Shown here in pieces: positions 8,440 through 16,350 of a stretch of DNA of 18,236 nt. The position numbers and the translations under genes are program-made. The stretch lies in NCBI GenBank assembly GCA_000310025.1, contig FN648936.1, positions 2,753-20,988 of the forward strand, written 5' to 3'. Within the stretch, counting starts at the first letter, position 1. The number at the start of each line of letters is the position of its first letter. The DNA comes from Ectocarpus siliculosus (Eukaryota > Sar > Phaeophyceae > Ectocarpales > Ectocarpaceae). Under the pieces are notes generated by a model, which ran no database searches, was not told where the DNA came from, and saw nothing but the letters and a program-made list of their open reading frames with translations.

Positions 8440-9165
8440 GCCACATAGCTAACCTACGCCGAGCTCGACCCGCATCGCGTTGGCACGGCTCACAGCTATC
8501 ATTCAAGCCATCCTCAACCCCACTCGGACCAATGGGTGCAGAGAAACGCCCACACGCGGGTGCTCAGTGGCTCAACGGCCGGTGGAGCGGATAAGCTTGA
8601 CTGCTCCACCAGGCCAAACTCTATGTAAAGGGTGCCGTGTGCCCTACCAAGGCTTGCAATTTGTCGGCACGGATCACAGCTATCATTCAAGCCATCGGAC
8701 ACGCCGATCAGACCAGTGGGTGCAGAGAAACGTCCACTCACGGGGCCTCAGTGGCTGAAGAGGCGGTGGAGCAGAGAAGCTTAGCTGCTCCACCCAAGGC
8801 CAAACTCTAGGCCAAACTCTAGGCGCTGTTTGCCCTACTACGGCTTGCATTTTGTCGGCCCGACTCACAGCTATCATTCCAGCCACCGGACACCCCGATC
8901 AGACCAGTGGGCGCAGAGAAACGCCCACCCACGGGGGTTCAGGGACTCAACGGCCGGTGGAGCAGATATGCCTATCTGCTCCACCAGGCCAAACGCTATC
9001 TACCGGGCGCTGTTTGTCTTGCGAAGACTTGCCTTGTATTGGCCCAGCTCACAGCTATCATACACGCCATCGGGCACTCCGATCAAACCAGCGGGGGCAG
9101 AGAAACCCCCACCCACGGGGACTCATCGCCGAAAGGCCGGTGGAGCAGATATGTGATATGTGGCC
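8440..9165 (+). repeat. Tandem satellite array, about 184-191 bp unit (left copy)
   Basis: Four units are marked by CACAGCTATCATTC(A/C)AGCC-type landmarks starting at 8491, 8675, 8866 and 9050 (spacing 184, 191, 184). Each unit then carries GATCAGACCAGTGGG(T/C)GCAGAGAAACG, a G-rich ACGGGG block, and a palindrome GGTGGAGCAG..CTGCTCCACC followed by AGGCCAAAC and (G)GGCGCTGTTTG. The palindrome at 8956-8985 has 12-bp perfect arms. The last unit breaks off inside its palindrome at about 9155. ORFs through the array are repeat artefacts. Confidence 0.95.
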
Positions 9166-9179
9166 TTTGAGCCATTTCC

Positions 9180-9665
9180 TCGTCACATTCACTGTATTCC
9201 CTGATCACATACGCTGTATCCCCTGAGGGGATACACTGTATTCCCTTGTATACACAGTATTCCATGAGAAGATTCACTGTATTCCCTCATCAGATACAAT
9301 TTTTCCCTAGTCAGATTCACTGCATTCCCTGATCAGAATCGCTGTATTCCCTCTTCAGAAACACCGTATTCCCTCGTCAGATTCACTGCGTTCCACGGAA
9401 TGCAGCACATCTGATGAGGGATACAGTGAATCTGATTAGGGAATATAGCGAAACGTACAAGGAACATGGTATTGGATTCGAAGAGGGAGTACCGGGGGCA
9501 ATACAGTGTGTTTGATGAGGGAATACAATGAAACCAACGAGGCAATACGGTGTATCTGATGAGGGAACACAGTGAATCTGCTCAGGGAAAACAGTGCAAA
9601 ATACAAGGAACACGGTGTATCAGACAAGGAAATGCAGTGATCCTGACCAGGGAATAGAATGTACT
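9180..9665. repeat. Fold-back minisatellite, about 25-bp unit (CACTGTATTCCCT..GATCAGAT)
   Basis: From 9187 to 9392 degenerate units of the form GATTCACTGTATTCCCT(G/C)ATCA run in plus orientation. From about 9400 to 9660 the same unit runs in minus orientation (AGGGAATACAGTGAATCTGAT). The switch is centred near 9395, inside CTGCGTTCC/GGAATGCAG. The whole block is thus an imperfect inverted repeat with arms of roughly 200-250 bp. The same unit recurs at 17092-17262. Confidence 0.9.
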
Positions 9666-9677
9666 AGGGTTTAAGGA

Positions 9678-9713
9678 TTGGCCCCCCGCCCCCCAATGGG
9701 GGCTGGGGGCCAA
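9678..9713. repeat. GC-rich 16-bp-arm hairpin
   Basis: TTGGCCCCCCGCCCCC and GGGGGCTGGGGGCCAA pair at 15 of 16 positions around a short loop. The hairpin stands directly after the fold-back minisatellite, at the start of the unique interior. It is a long, near-perfect snapback or a G/C-run structure. Confidence 0.8.
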
Positions 9714-10682
9714 CATCCAGGACGGATGGTGGTGAGTGTCCGGGAGGAAGGAAAGAAGAAGAAGGGGAGAAGATTTGTTGGGGCGGGAAGAAGGGACGGT
9801 GTTGGGAGAGGCAAGGGAGTGGTGAAGAATTTGGGCACTCAACGAGCGCGCGGTCCCGTCGGGGGTGAAAGGGAAATGTCAGTCCGTAGTCTTGTCTCAA
9901 TCGGAATCGAAAAGCCGAAAAATCGAGGTATACATTATGTACATAACGATGGAGAAGGCCGACGAGGAAGGTACGAAGAGAGGAAATTGCACCCCACGTT
10001 CGAAGTCGGTGTGAAAACCGCCGCAAGGAAGGAGTGCGGAGGGAACAAAAAAAAAACCGGAGACGTCGACGTTTGCGTAGTGGAACGATCCTTCCGTATA
10101 ACGCAGGTACTCACCAATGCAAGACAAAGAGGTAAAATACCCATCGTGAAAGTCAAAGCGCAGGTCATAACTGCATATGACTCATGCGCGGAGAAGTTAC
10201 CACGGAGACTTATCAACAAGCAAGAAGTTTGAAGGCCGGCTGAGAAGGTTTGAAGCCACAAACACTTCAGCGACGACGGCAAGCGCAACGTCAAAACTTC
10301 ACAGGAAGAAAAGTGTATATAAGAAAAGTGCATTCAAAAAAAGAAAAGGCCGGATGCCGACCTGTTTCTCTCTCGGAATGAAGGGATTCCCACAATTTCC
10401 AACAGGTAATCCACAAGTAAGTACGGACATTTATTTGAAGTTACTGCGTAGAGAGAGATCGGAACGGTTTTTCATGTGAAGACAACAACAACAACAACAA
10501 TGATGAAGGTCGAACGGTCCTGCGTCGTTCGGTGTAAAATGATAAATGCGAAAGGTGGACTGCGTAAAGATCCAGCGGTCTTTTTCGGCAGTGGCAAAGA
10601 AATATGCAACCACATGTCGCAAAAAAAAAAACGGTGAGCGGGACACTCTAGTAAATAGAACACCGCCTTCTCTGTTGTTGCA
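9714..10682. other. Stretch without a supported gene
   Basis: A long plus frame (9678-10232) is open, but it has no ATG at its start, is purine-biased and matches nothing I recognise. AAC/CAA microsatellite runs lie near 10482-10500 and A-runs near 10047 and 10620. I would not call a gene here. Confidence 0.4.
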
Positions 10683-11310
10683 GGCAGGTTTGCTTCCACA
10701 ACCCGGAACCCAACCCACTCTTGAATTTCGGCCTATAAGACTCCAATCGACGCAAGCACCGGTAGGAGAGTGCGTGGAAGATGCCGTGACAGCACAACTC
10801 TACTCTCCTACGACATCTACGTACAGTAGTACTGCTGTCGTTGTAGCACCATGTGGAAGATCTCCGAGGGGTCCTCCTGCGCGGTAACGACAACATGGCG
10901 AGAGCTCTACGTGTACCTGTCGTCAACACATGTGGCAGCCGCGCGACACACGAACGGATGTTTGCATCGCACTGTACTATGGTTCGCCGTGGCAGGAAGT
11001 ATCCCATCCAGTTAGTTAGGTCGTTGCGGTATTACGCGGACGTCGTTCGGCGTCCAGTCCATACTGCTGTTTCAAAAACACAGCAGTAATCGAGCTATGC
11101 ATGAATTTTTTTGCGCTGGTTCACTTTTGCCTCCACAACCCGAGAATCCCACTGCTGTATCTCGACCTACAAGACTCCAATCGACAAACCAGCACTGGCA
11201 GAAGTGCGTGGAAGATGCTGTGACAGCACAACTGAGTCGACACTCGTACGACTTCCATGTACAGTCGGCGTCTGGTCCATACTGCTGTAGAAATACAAAA
11301 ATCGAGCCAT
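10683..11310. repeat. Pair of diverged direct repeats, about 150-165 bp, 435 bp apart
   Basis: Copy one (about 10683-10850) and copy two (about 11117-11295) share in order: C(T)TCCACAACCCG, a CCTA(T/C)AAGACTCCAATCGAC block, GTGCGTGGAAGATGC(C/T)GTGACAGCACAAC, and a TGTACAGT segment. The phrase CC(A/T)TACTGCTGT plus AATCGAGC also occurs twice (near 11061-11095 and 11277-11307). No protein family is recognised in either strand, and the similar peptides on the minus strand simply mirror the DNA repeat. Confidence 0.7.
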
Positions 11311-11526
11311 CTTTTTTTAATTTTTTCCATACTAATAACAAGAAATGTATCACGTCACGACGACCATCCTGAGTATAGACTTAACTACAGTTATGTCGGA
11401 GGCCTGAGACGCAAGAGTTCAACCATTGTTGCACTCTAAAAGCAAGACGTTTTTTTGCGGTGCATCAGTTCGCGGTCGCCTTGATACTTTTTTTTTCGCC
11501 GGTTGTTGCCCGCTGCAGCGGGCCAG

Positions 11527-11783
11527 TCTCTGGATCGCATCGCCCCTGTCGCGAGCTAGAAACTCCAAAGGCGAGTAGAGTTACAGCACGGTGAATGCAC
11601 GCAACCACTACTTCAGTCATTGAGCTAGACGTTGCGGTGCGGTAAATCGGTTTTAATTGTTTCTACATGGGGTTCAAACAAATATTTCGGCCGTCTTCGC
11701 CGACGTGGGCGTGCCACTCTCGAGACCACACCGCCCCTGTCGCGAGCTCTAGACTCCAAGGGCGAGCCGAGTTACAGCACCGT
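11527..11783. repeat. Pair of direct repeats, about 65 bp, 190 bp apart
   Basis: 11527-11592 and 11717-11783 share CGCCCCTGTCGCGAGCT, A(G/A)ACTCCAA(A/G)GGCGAG and GAGTTACAGCAC. The ACTCCAA and ACAGCAC words resemble those of the neighbouring 10683-11310 repeats, so both pairs may derive from one older element. Confidence 0.7.
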
Positions 11784-12479
11784 AAAGTACGGCTAAATAT
11801 CGTGCATCCGGGCGCGTCTACGCACGTCAAGGGACTGTGATCTCTAAAGAATCACGAAGCTCATTGGATGAGATTTCGGAGAACGTCAACTCATAAATCA
11901 TGACAAATACTTGAAGTAAAAGCATACAAGCAGTACCTAGCACAGACTTTTTTTTGCCACATGGTCCCATCTGTAGATAGATATCGACACACTGTCCGTA
12001 CTATATGGTATGCGTTGTAGGTAGGTACAGTAGTGCATGCTGCATCCTGTCGCCTTCTTCTCTAGCGGAAGCAACGCGAACTGGAGTATGTGCATCGTGT
12101 ATTGTCACCGCACGGATGGTTACGTACGTACTACGTATATGCCACACACACACCCTCCAAGTCGCACATATTCTGCAGCTTTCTGTGTGTGTGTGTTTTT
12201 ATTGTTCCTAATATTCTGCAGCTGTATGTAGCAAGGAAGATTTGACAATAAATGTAGATTGATCGTTGTTGTTGTGGTACGCCACAACTTTAGACTTAAC
12301 TTGCTCTGTTTTGATCTTGAACGTGCACGCAAATCTCACGGCATCATCAATTGCTGCAAGTGCTGCAAGGTTGTAGGCATATGTCTTCTGTAATACTGTG
12401 AACACCGCTGTTGTTGTTGTTGTACTGCTGTTGTTGTATTGAAGGTGCTGCTGTAGACTGCGCTACATCTCGTGCTTGA
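11784..12479. other. Stretch without a supported gene
   Basis: This contains T-runs, a (GT)n run near 12186-12199 bracketed by two ATTCTGCAGCT words (12170 and 12212 region), and GTT/GCT triplet runs near 12403-12455. No coding signal. Confidence 0.4.
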
Positions 12480-12738
12480 CGGCCATCTAGCCCCCAAGGA
12501 GAACATCAAGGGGGGCACCACCATCTACAGCGTGGATATGGCGACATCCTCTCTTCTCATTCCCGCGTCGACCTTCAGCTGCAACACAACATGCGGTCAC
12601 CTGAAGGTCGTCAACAAGCGCGACGGTAAAGGGAAGTTTGCCCCTTGCGATCGCAACAACAACCGCGACGAGGACAGCAGTTGTAGCGTATCCTGCATCC
12701 CATGTATATATACAGAGATCAACTTTTTCGTGATATGA
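12480..12738 (+). pseudogene. Truncated copy of the zinc-ribbon gene
   Basis: 12542-12593 and 12594-12698 match 13773-13824 and 13956-14057 of the gene downstream. A stretch equivalent to 13825-13955 (131 bp) is absent from this copy. The deletion changes the reading frame of the former 5' leader so that it now joins the ribbon. The open frame reads SCNTTCGHLKVVNKRDGKGK and then FAPC..CSVSC, keeping a Cys pair in front of the ribbon. A GC-rich, coding-looking segment (HLAPKENIKGGTTIYSVDM) lies upstream and does not occur in the other copy. After CSVSC homology stops and the frame ends at 12738. It could be a chimeric small gene but is more simply a partial duplicate. Confidence 0.5.
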
Positions 12739-12840
12739 CACCGTTTCATGGAATAATTGGTGGAAGTTACAAAAAAAGTCGGAAGTTAGAATAATTGTTG
12801 GAAGTTTAGTCAGAATAATCTTTGCAGAGTGAATGACGTG
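12738..12840 (+). repeat. GGAAGTTAG-type short interspersed repeat, copy a
   Basis: ACACCGTTTCATGGAATAAT is followed by TGGTGGAAGTTA, then further GTCGGAAGTTAG / GGAAGTTTAGTCAGAA units and TTTGCAGAGTGAATGA. Most of the same string recurs at 13650-13742. Its first 44 bp recur in inverted orientation at 15774-15817. Confidence 0.75.
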
Positions 12841-13079
12841 TTTGCGCATACAACGAAATTTGCTATACTGATGCCATGTAATTTCTGTTAAAAATAAAGT
12901 CTTTCCATAGTGCGCAAAAAACAAAAACGGACGACGAAAGATGATCCGCATTTGACCTTGTAATCTCGCCGCGCACATACATGCAGCCGTGGAGTTCGAA
13001 GCGGTCAGGAAAGATGTGCACATGTATGTGCACCTACATTCATGTGAAAGTTGAAGCGATAGATAGTCACACCACACCC

Positions 13080-13509
13080 TGTCCTCCGAGATGTCGGCGA
13101 TGCACAAATCCCTCCCCGTCACTGTCCTGATGACCGTGCGATCTACCCGTAATGTCTCCACCTGCAGCGCTATGAGCGCAGCGCACAATTCGAGCTCTTC
13201 CGTTTCGTGCTCATCTTCTTCCATTCCTCGCTGCCAACCAACAGCAAGCAGGAGGACAGCTGCGCACAAGAGGCAAAGCTGCTCATTCATCAGTTCTCCG
13301 GTGCTCATGGCGCCGTAGCGGCGTTTAAGGTTGATATCCCGGATCGGCCTCCTGGTTCTATCCATGGCTTGCGTAAGGGGGCATGGGGCGGGCATTGGCT
13401 GCGCGTCTCGTAGCCCGCTGCCGTCTCGTGCCGTCTCGTGCCACAACGGCGCAGCAAGCGGCCCAAACTGACGTGGACCAACCAGGGCGCGTGGTCGTTC
13501 TGGCGGCAA
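13080..13509 (-). CDS. Divergent minus-strand ORF, unrecognised, possible 5' exon
   Basis: A minus frame is open from 13509 down through 12487 (340 codons). Only the first part looks like protein. MDRTRRPIRDINLKRRYG is followed by a hydrophobic LCLLCAAVLLLAVGW segment (possible membrane helix or buried helix), an acidic GMEEDEHETEELEL, and ALIALQVETLRVDRTVIRTVT up to ISEDRVW, near a possible donor (CAGG|GTGTGG at about 13078). Beyond that the ORF runs through the interspersed repeat and antisense to the zinc-ribbon copy, which is surely fortuitous. It points away from the zinc-ribbon gene about 310 bp downstream, so the two could share a promoter region. I know of no family match. Confidence 0.25.
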
Positions 13510-13649
13510 ATTTTGCTTGCAAATTTCTCTAAATGGCGAAATCTCAAGACATATTTAGGCAGAAGTCGCGTCGGAGGAACTTTAGATACCCCGAACTGGT
13601 CGTTACGAGCCAAATTTTGTTCTGCGCAAACACGTCAATGAAAGAGTGC

Positions 13650-13742
13650 ACATTTCATGGGATAACTGCTGGAGGTGTGTCAGAAGTTAGAATATCTGCT
13701 GGAAGTTAGTCAGAAGTTAGTCAATGCAGAGTGAATGAAAGA
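13650..13742 (+). repeat. GGAAGTTAG-type short interspersed repeat, copy b
   Basis: CACATTTCATGGGATAACTG, TGGAGGTGTGTCAGAAGTTA, GAATATCTGCTGGAAGTTAG and GTCAATGCAGAGTGAATGA follow the order seen in copy a. The block ends about 30 bp before the homology between the two zinc-ribbon copies begins. Confidence 0.7.
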
Positions 13743-13821
13743 GTGGACATCCATCCCGGTCACTCTTACTTTCGACATCCTCTCCTCTCATTCCCGCGTC
13801 GACCTTCAGCTGCAACACAAC

Positions 13822-14438
13822 ATGAACGCCCTCTCCCGTAGCTCCCCAGCAAAGCGTAAGTCCACCCAGTCAGCGAGTCGTAGTGGAGTGTACCGCCGCC
13901 CTATACAACAGGGCGACCCCAACTGGCCTTGCCCCGGGCCCGACTGCGACGACGGCGGTCACCTCGAGCTCATAAACAAGCGCGACGGTAAAGGCAAGTT
14001 TGCCCCTTGCGACCGTACCAACAACCGCGACGCGGACAGTTGTAGCGTATCCTGCACCATCCTCACCCAGTCGACAACGTACCCCAAGCCGTGCCAGCTT
14101 TGCCTCGCCCCGATGGGAGGTACTCCTTCGCTCGGGATCCCAACCGACTAGGTCAACAGCCGCGGCTACAAAGGTAAAAAAAGTTCTCTCTTTGATTGTA
14201 TCAAGTAGTTTCCGCCTGATGTGTGCCTGAATGTTGTTCAGGTGCTGCATGAAGGCCTGACATGAAACTGCATCGCAACCGCAACCGCTAAATCTCTCCA
14301 CAACAATGCCCTTTTTGCTTGCTGTTGTTGTCAGAGTGGAATATTATCCACGCGGTGTGGCGTCTTTGCGCTGGTGCCAAGTCTTCGGACGGCAAGAAGT
14401 TCATGCACGTCACCGTCGCCCCCGCCAGCCTTATCGGG
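13822..14438 (+). CDS. Zinc-ribbon-like cysteine-rich protein, exons 1 and 2 (join 13822-14119, 14335-14438)
   Basis: Exon 1 starts at ATG 13822 (context CAACATGAAC), and its 5' leader is conserved in the upstream copy. It codes 99 residues plus one base. A basic Ser/Lys N-terminus (MNALSRSSPAKRKSTQSASR) is followed by a metal-binding block: W-P-C-P-G-P-D-C, G-G-H-L-E-L, K-G-K-F-A-P-C, then C-S-V-S-C and C-Q-L-C. The C-x4-C..G.L..G.F..C spacing resembles topoisomerase/GRF-type zinc ribbons; that is resemblance only. GGAG|GTACTC at 14119/14120 is a fitting donor. The next acceptor, GCTGTTGTTGTCAG ending at 14334, restores the frame exactly across a 215-bp intron. It gives codon G+AG and then WNIIHAVWRLCAG..KKFMHVTVAPASLIG, ending at GGG|GTAAAT (14438). 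Codons in both exons are strongly G/C-ending, unlike the surroundings. Function is unknown; a nucleic-acid-binding role is inference from the ribbon. Confidence 0.55.
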
Positions 14439-14786
14439 GTAAATCATGTGTACACCCATTTACATCGGAACGTGATTGTGTAGTGACCAGTCGTGTGTGT
14501 GCGTAGTTACCTAGATATCGGTGCGCGGATGCATCCGACTGTTGCTGTAAATTAGTTACCCATATGTCACAAAAGTACACCGTGTTCACCGGTCGACGTC
14601 ATAAAAAAATTAGCATTTTTTAGTATGGGGAGACCATGTGACATATGTTCCTTATATTTCCCCTGTCAGTGCACCGAGTTCAACCGTCGACGTCATAAAT
14701 AAAAATATCATTTTTTTATAATGTAAAACCATGTGAATTTTTTCCTTATATTTTTCCCTGTCACCCATCCGATATCCACTGCAAAG
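14439..14786 (+). other. AT-rich intron with internal tandem duplication
   Basis: The intron (donor GTAAAT, acceptor CCACTGCAAAG) contains two diverged copies of a 94-99-bp unit: 14565-14663 and 14664-14763. Shared words in order are a CACCG(T/A)GTTCA block, GTCGACGTCATAAA, an AT-rich run with TTTTTTA, ACCATGTGA, and TTCCTTATATTT..CCCTGTCA. Confidence 0.6.
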
Positions 14787-14990
14787 GTGTCCCGACGCAG
14801 CGACTAACAAGGAAGACCTGGCCGACGGGTGCACGGGCGAGATCGTCGAGGACGACCTGATCATCAGGATTGAGACTCCCCGCCGCTACACTACCAGTGC
14901 GCCCGCCGCCTGTGGGATCAGGCCATCAACGAGATCCTCAACAAGACCGACGAGCACCGCGACCTGGGAACTACCCACGCCGACCTCTAA
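14787..14990 (+). pseudogene. Last exon of the zinc-ribbon gene, with a one-base frameshift
   Basis: After CTGCAAAG the plus strand again becomes GC-rich and coding-like. The frame reads CPDAATNKEDLADGCTGEIV then EDDLIIRIETP to about 14882. It must then lose register by one base (a short C-run, ACTCCCCGCC) to enter HYQCARRLWDQAINEILNKT followed by DEHRDLGTTHADL and TAA at 14988-14990. Both halves have strongly G/C-ending codons; the alternative continuation in the first frame (PRRYTTSAPAAC..) looks like out-of-frame sequence. The phase at the exon 2/exon 3 junction also does not match as read (exon 2 ends in phase 0, while this frame needs two preceding bases). So either the gene is decayed, a small exon is missed, or there are sequencing indels. 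Confidence 0.45.
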
Positions 14991-15152
14991 AGTAAGACGC
15001 GTGTTTCCATTTCAGAAAAAAGTAAACGTCTCAAGAAATTCAAGGTAGATTGTTGCCACCTGCAACTGGCTTTCGCCAACTATCAATAGAGTAAAGATGT
15101 CACCCCATGTCTGACAATCATCGATGTCGGCTGACGCCAATTCGTTGGGTAA

Positions 15153-16021
15153 CTCGTTCAGCACCCACATCTCACAATCGCCAAACACGATCACATACTG
15201 CACGTCACAATCCACACCCCCAGCGAGAGTAACACTCCCTCGAGGAACGTACAAACAACTCCAAATCGACGAACACCTTCAGCTCGTCGAAATACCCAAC
15301 GAAGATCGCTCACCCAACCCCGAACGACGCCTGAAACTCGAACACCACAAACCTGTCCGGATAACGCGCAAGCTGAAATCTTAGCGGAATGTAGACGTCG
15401 CAATGCAAACAATAACACACCACACGACTCAGACCCTGAACTCGATATGATACGTCAACATTTTAGCCAAATGAGGAATCGTGCGCCAAGGTTACCGGCA
15501 CCCAGTCTAGACAGCCATCGCGGTGATGCTAATAACCAAATCTGCCTTGGAGTGCAAGACATTGACTCGCAATCATTCGACTTCCCCTCGGCACGTTTTG
15601 AGCTAAAACACACGGATTTGGATCCACAGAATATCACATGTTCTCACTGCAATGCTCAACTTTGGAAAGAAGAAAAGGGATTAAATTGTTGTAACAAAGA
15701 CAAGTCGTGTATCCATCCTCTCCAATCTATCCCCCACCATCTTATGGCGCTGTTTAAAACTACTAAATTCATTAAACTTCTGACTAACTTCCACCAATTA
15801 TTCCACGAAACGGTGTGATTTCACGATACAACGGGCTTTTCGGATCTACTGCATTAGGCGCAGGCTGTATTCAAAAAAAGACATAGACTGAACTGCCAGC
15901 CCCTTCAATGCTCACCTTGCATGGACGTGCTTACCACGGCATATTCGACCTCTAACAACATTATGAGAACTATTCCGTGTCGAAGAAATCATCGCAGCTA
16001 AACGAATTTTTGATGCTCAGA
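15153..16021 (+). pseudogene. Helitron Rep/helicase N-terminal region, decayed
   Basis: The open frame starts after TAA 15150-15152 with no ATG until 15447. It runs through a basic Arg/Asn-rich stretch (AEILAECRRRNANNN) to the Helitron cysteine signature ITCSHCNAQLWKEEKGLNCC, then DKSCIHPLQSIPHHLMALF and KTTKFI. At 15774 a 44-bp foreign piece shifts the frame. The protein then resumes at ISRYNGLFGSTALGAG and reaches PAPSMLTLHGRAYHGIFDL, the conserved segments that follow the cysteine region in Helitron Rep proteins. In-frame TAG (15884-15886) and TAA (15953-15955) interrupt this second part, and the frame closes at 16022. The HUH relaxase motif and the helicase are absent, so the remnant covers only the region before the nuclease core. 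The order C-x2-C..W.EE..CC..HP..PP-like..YN.LF..LG..LHG..YH is diagnostic in my view. Confidence 0.85.
15774..15817 (-). repeat. 44-bp insertion flanked by ATT duplication, repeat copy c
   Basis: This is the inverted copy of the first part of the 12738-12840 repeat. In minus orientation it reads CACACCGTTTCGTGGAATAA followed by TTGGTGGAAGTTAGTCAGAAGTTT. ATT stands on both sides (15771-15773 and 15818-15820). Removing the 44 bp plus one ATT rejoins the Helitron frame exactly, which marks it as an insertion. Confidence 0.8.
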
Positions 16022-16350
16022 TAAACATCCACTTTATTAATGCCTCCACATTACCTCCTCCCCAACAACCTCTTTCTTCTGCTCAAAATTTACATTATAC
16101 AGTATCATCTAGGCATTATGACACGTACACGCTCTTACATCCATCTCCCTAATCATTGCATTCTGCCGCCAGCGCAGGCACCCTACCGCCTGCACCATCA
16201 CCGACATCATCACGGCCATCACCGTCACGCTTCAACATTAAGAAGCTCGAGACCTGCGTACAAGGCTGCAAACGAAACCATACCTTCCGCAGTGGTAATC
16301 GGCAATAACCACCAGGCAGGGCCGTAAGGGGCAACAATGACCCGAGGCGG
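16022..16350. other. Stretch without a supported gene; possible Helitron tail
   Basis: A second frame running from about 15990 to 16150 (VEEIIAAKRIFDAQINIHFI and onward) looks partly protein-like and may be a frame-shifted continuation of the Helitron. After that only His-rich, compositionally biased ORFs occur. Confidence 0.3.

Noticed and set aside
8440-9165. CRISPR array
   Set aside because: The units are about 184 bp and continuous, with no constant short repeat alternating with unique spacers; the rest of the window is eukaryotic.
9678-10232. A 184-codon plus ORF rich in Gly, Lys and Arg
   Set aside because: It starts without ATG inside a hairpin, lies in purine-biased sequence, and shows no domain or splice context.
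12487-13079. Second half of the 340-codon minus ORF
   Set aside because: It runs through an interspersed repeat and antisense to the zinc-ribbon copy, where the plus strand is the coding one.
15012-15254. Minus ORF opposite the Helitron start (..DVQYVIVFGDCEMWVLNELP..)
   Set aside because: It looks protein-like, but it lacks an ATG, is closed by a TGA about 10 codons upstream, and overlaps the Helitron frame, whose identity is clear further on.
5940-15955. Alternative genetic code (TAA/TAG as Gln)
   Set aside because: It would explain four stops, but not the TGA in gag nor the frameshifts and insertion; all examples are in transposon remnants, where decay is expected.
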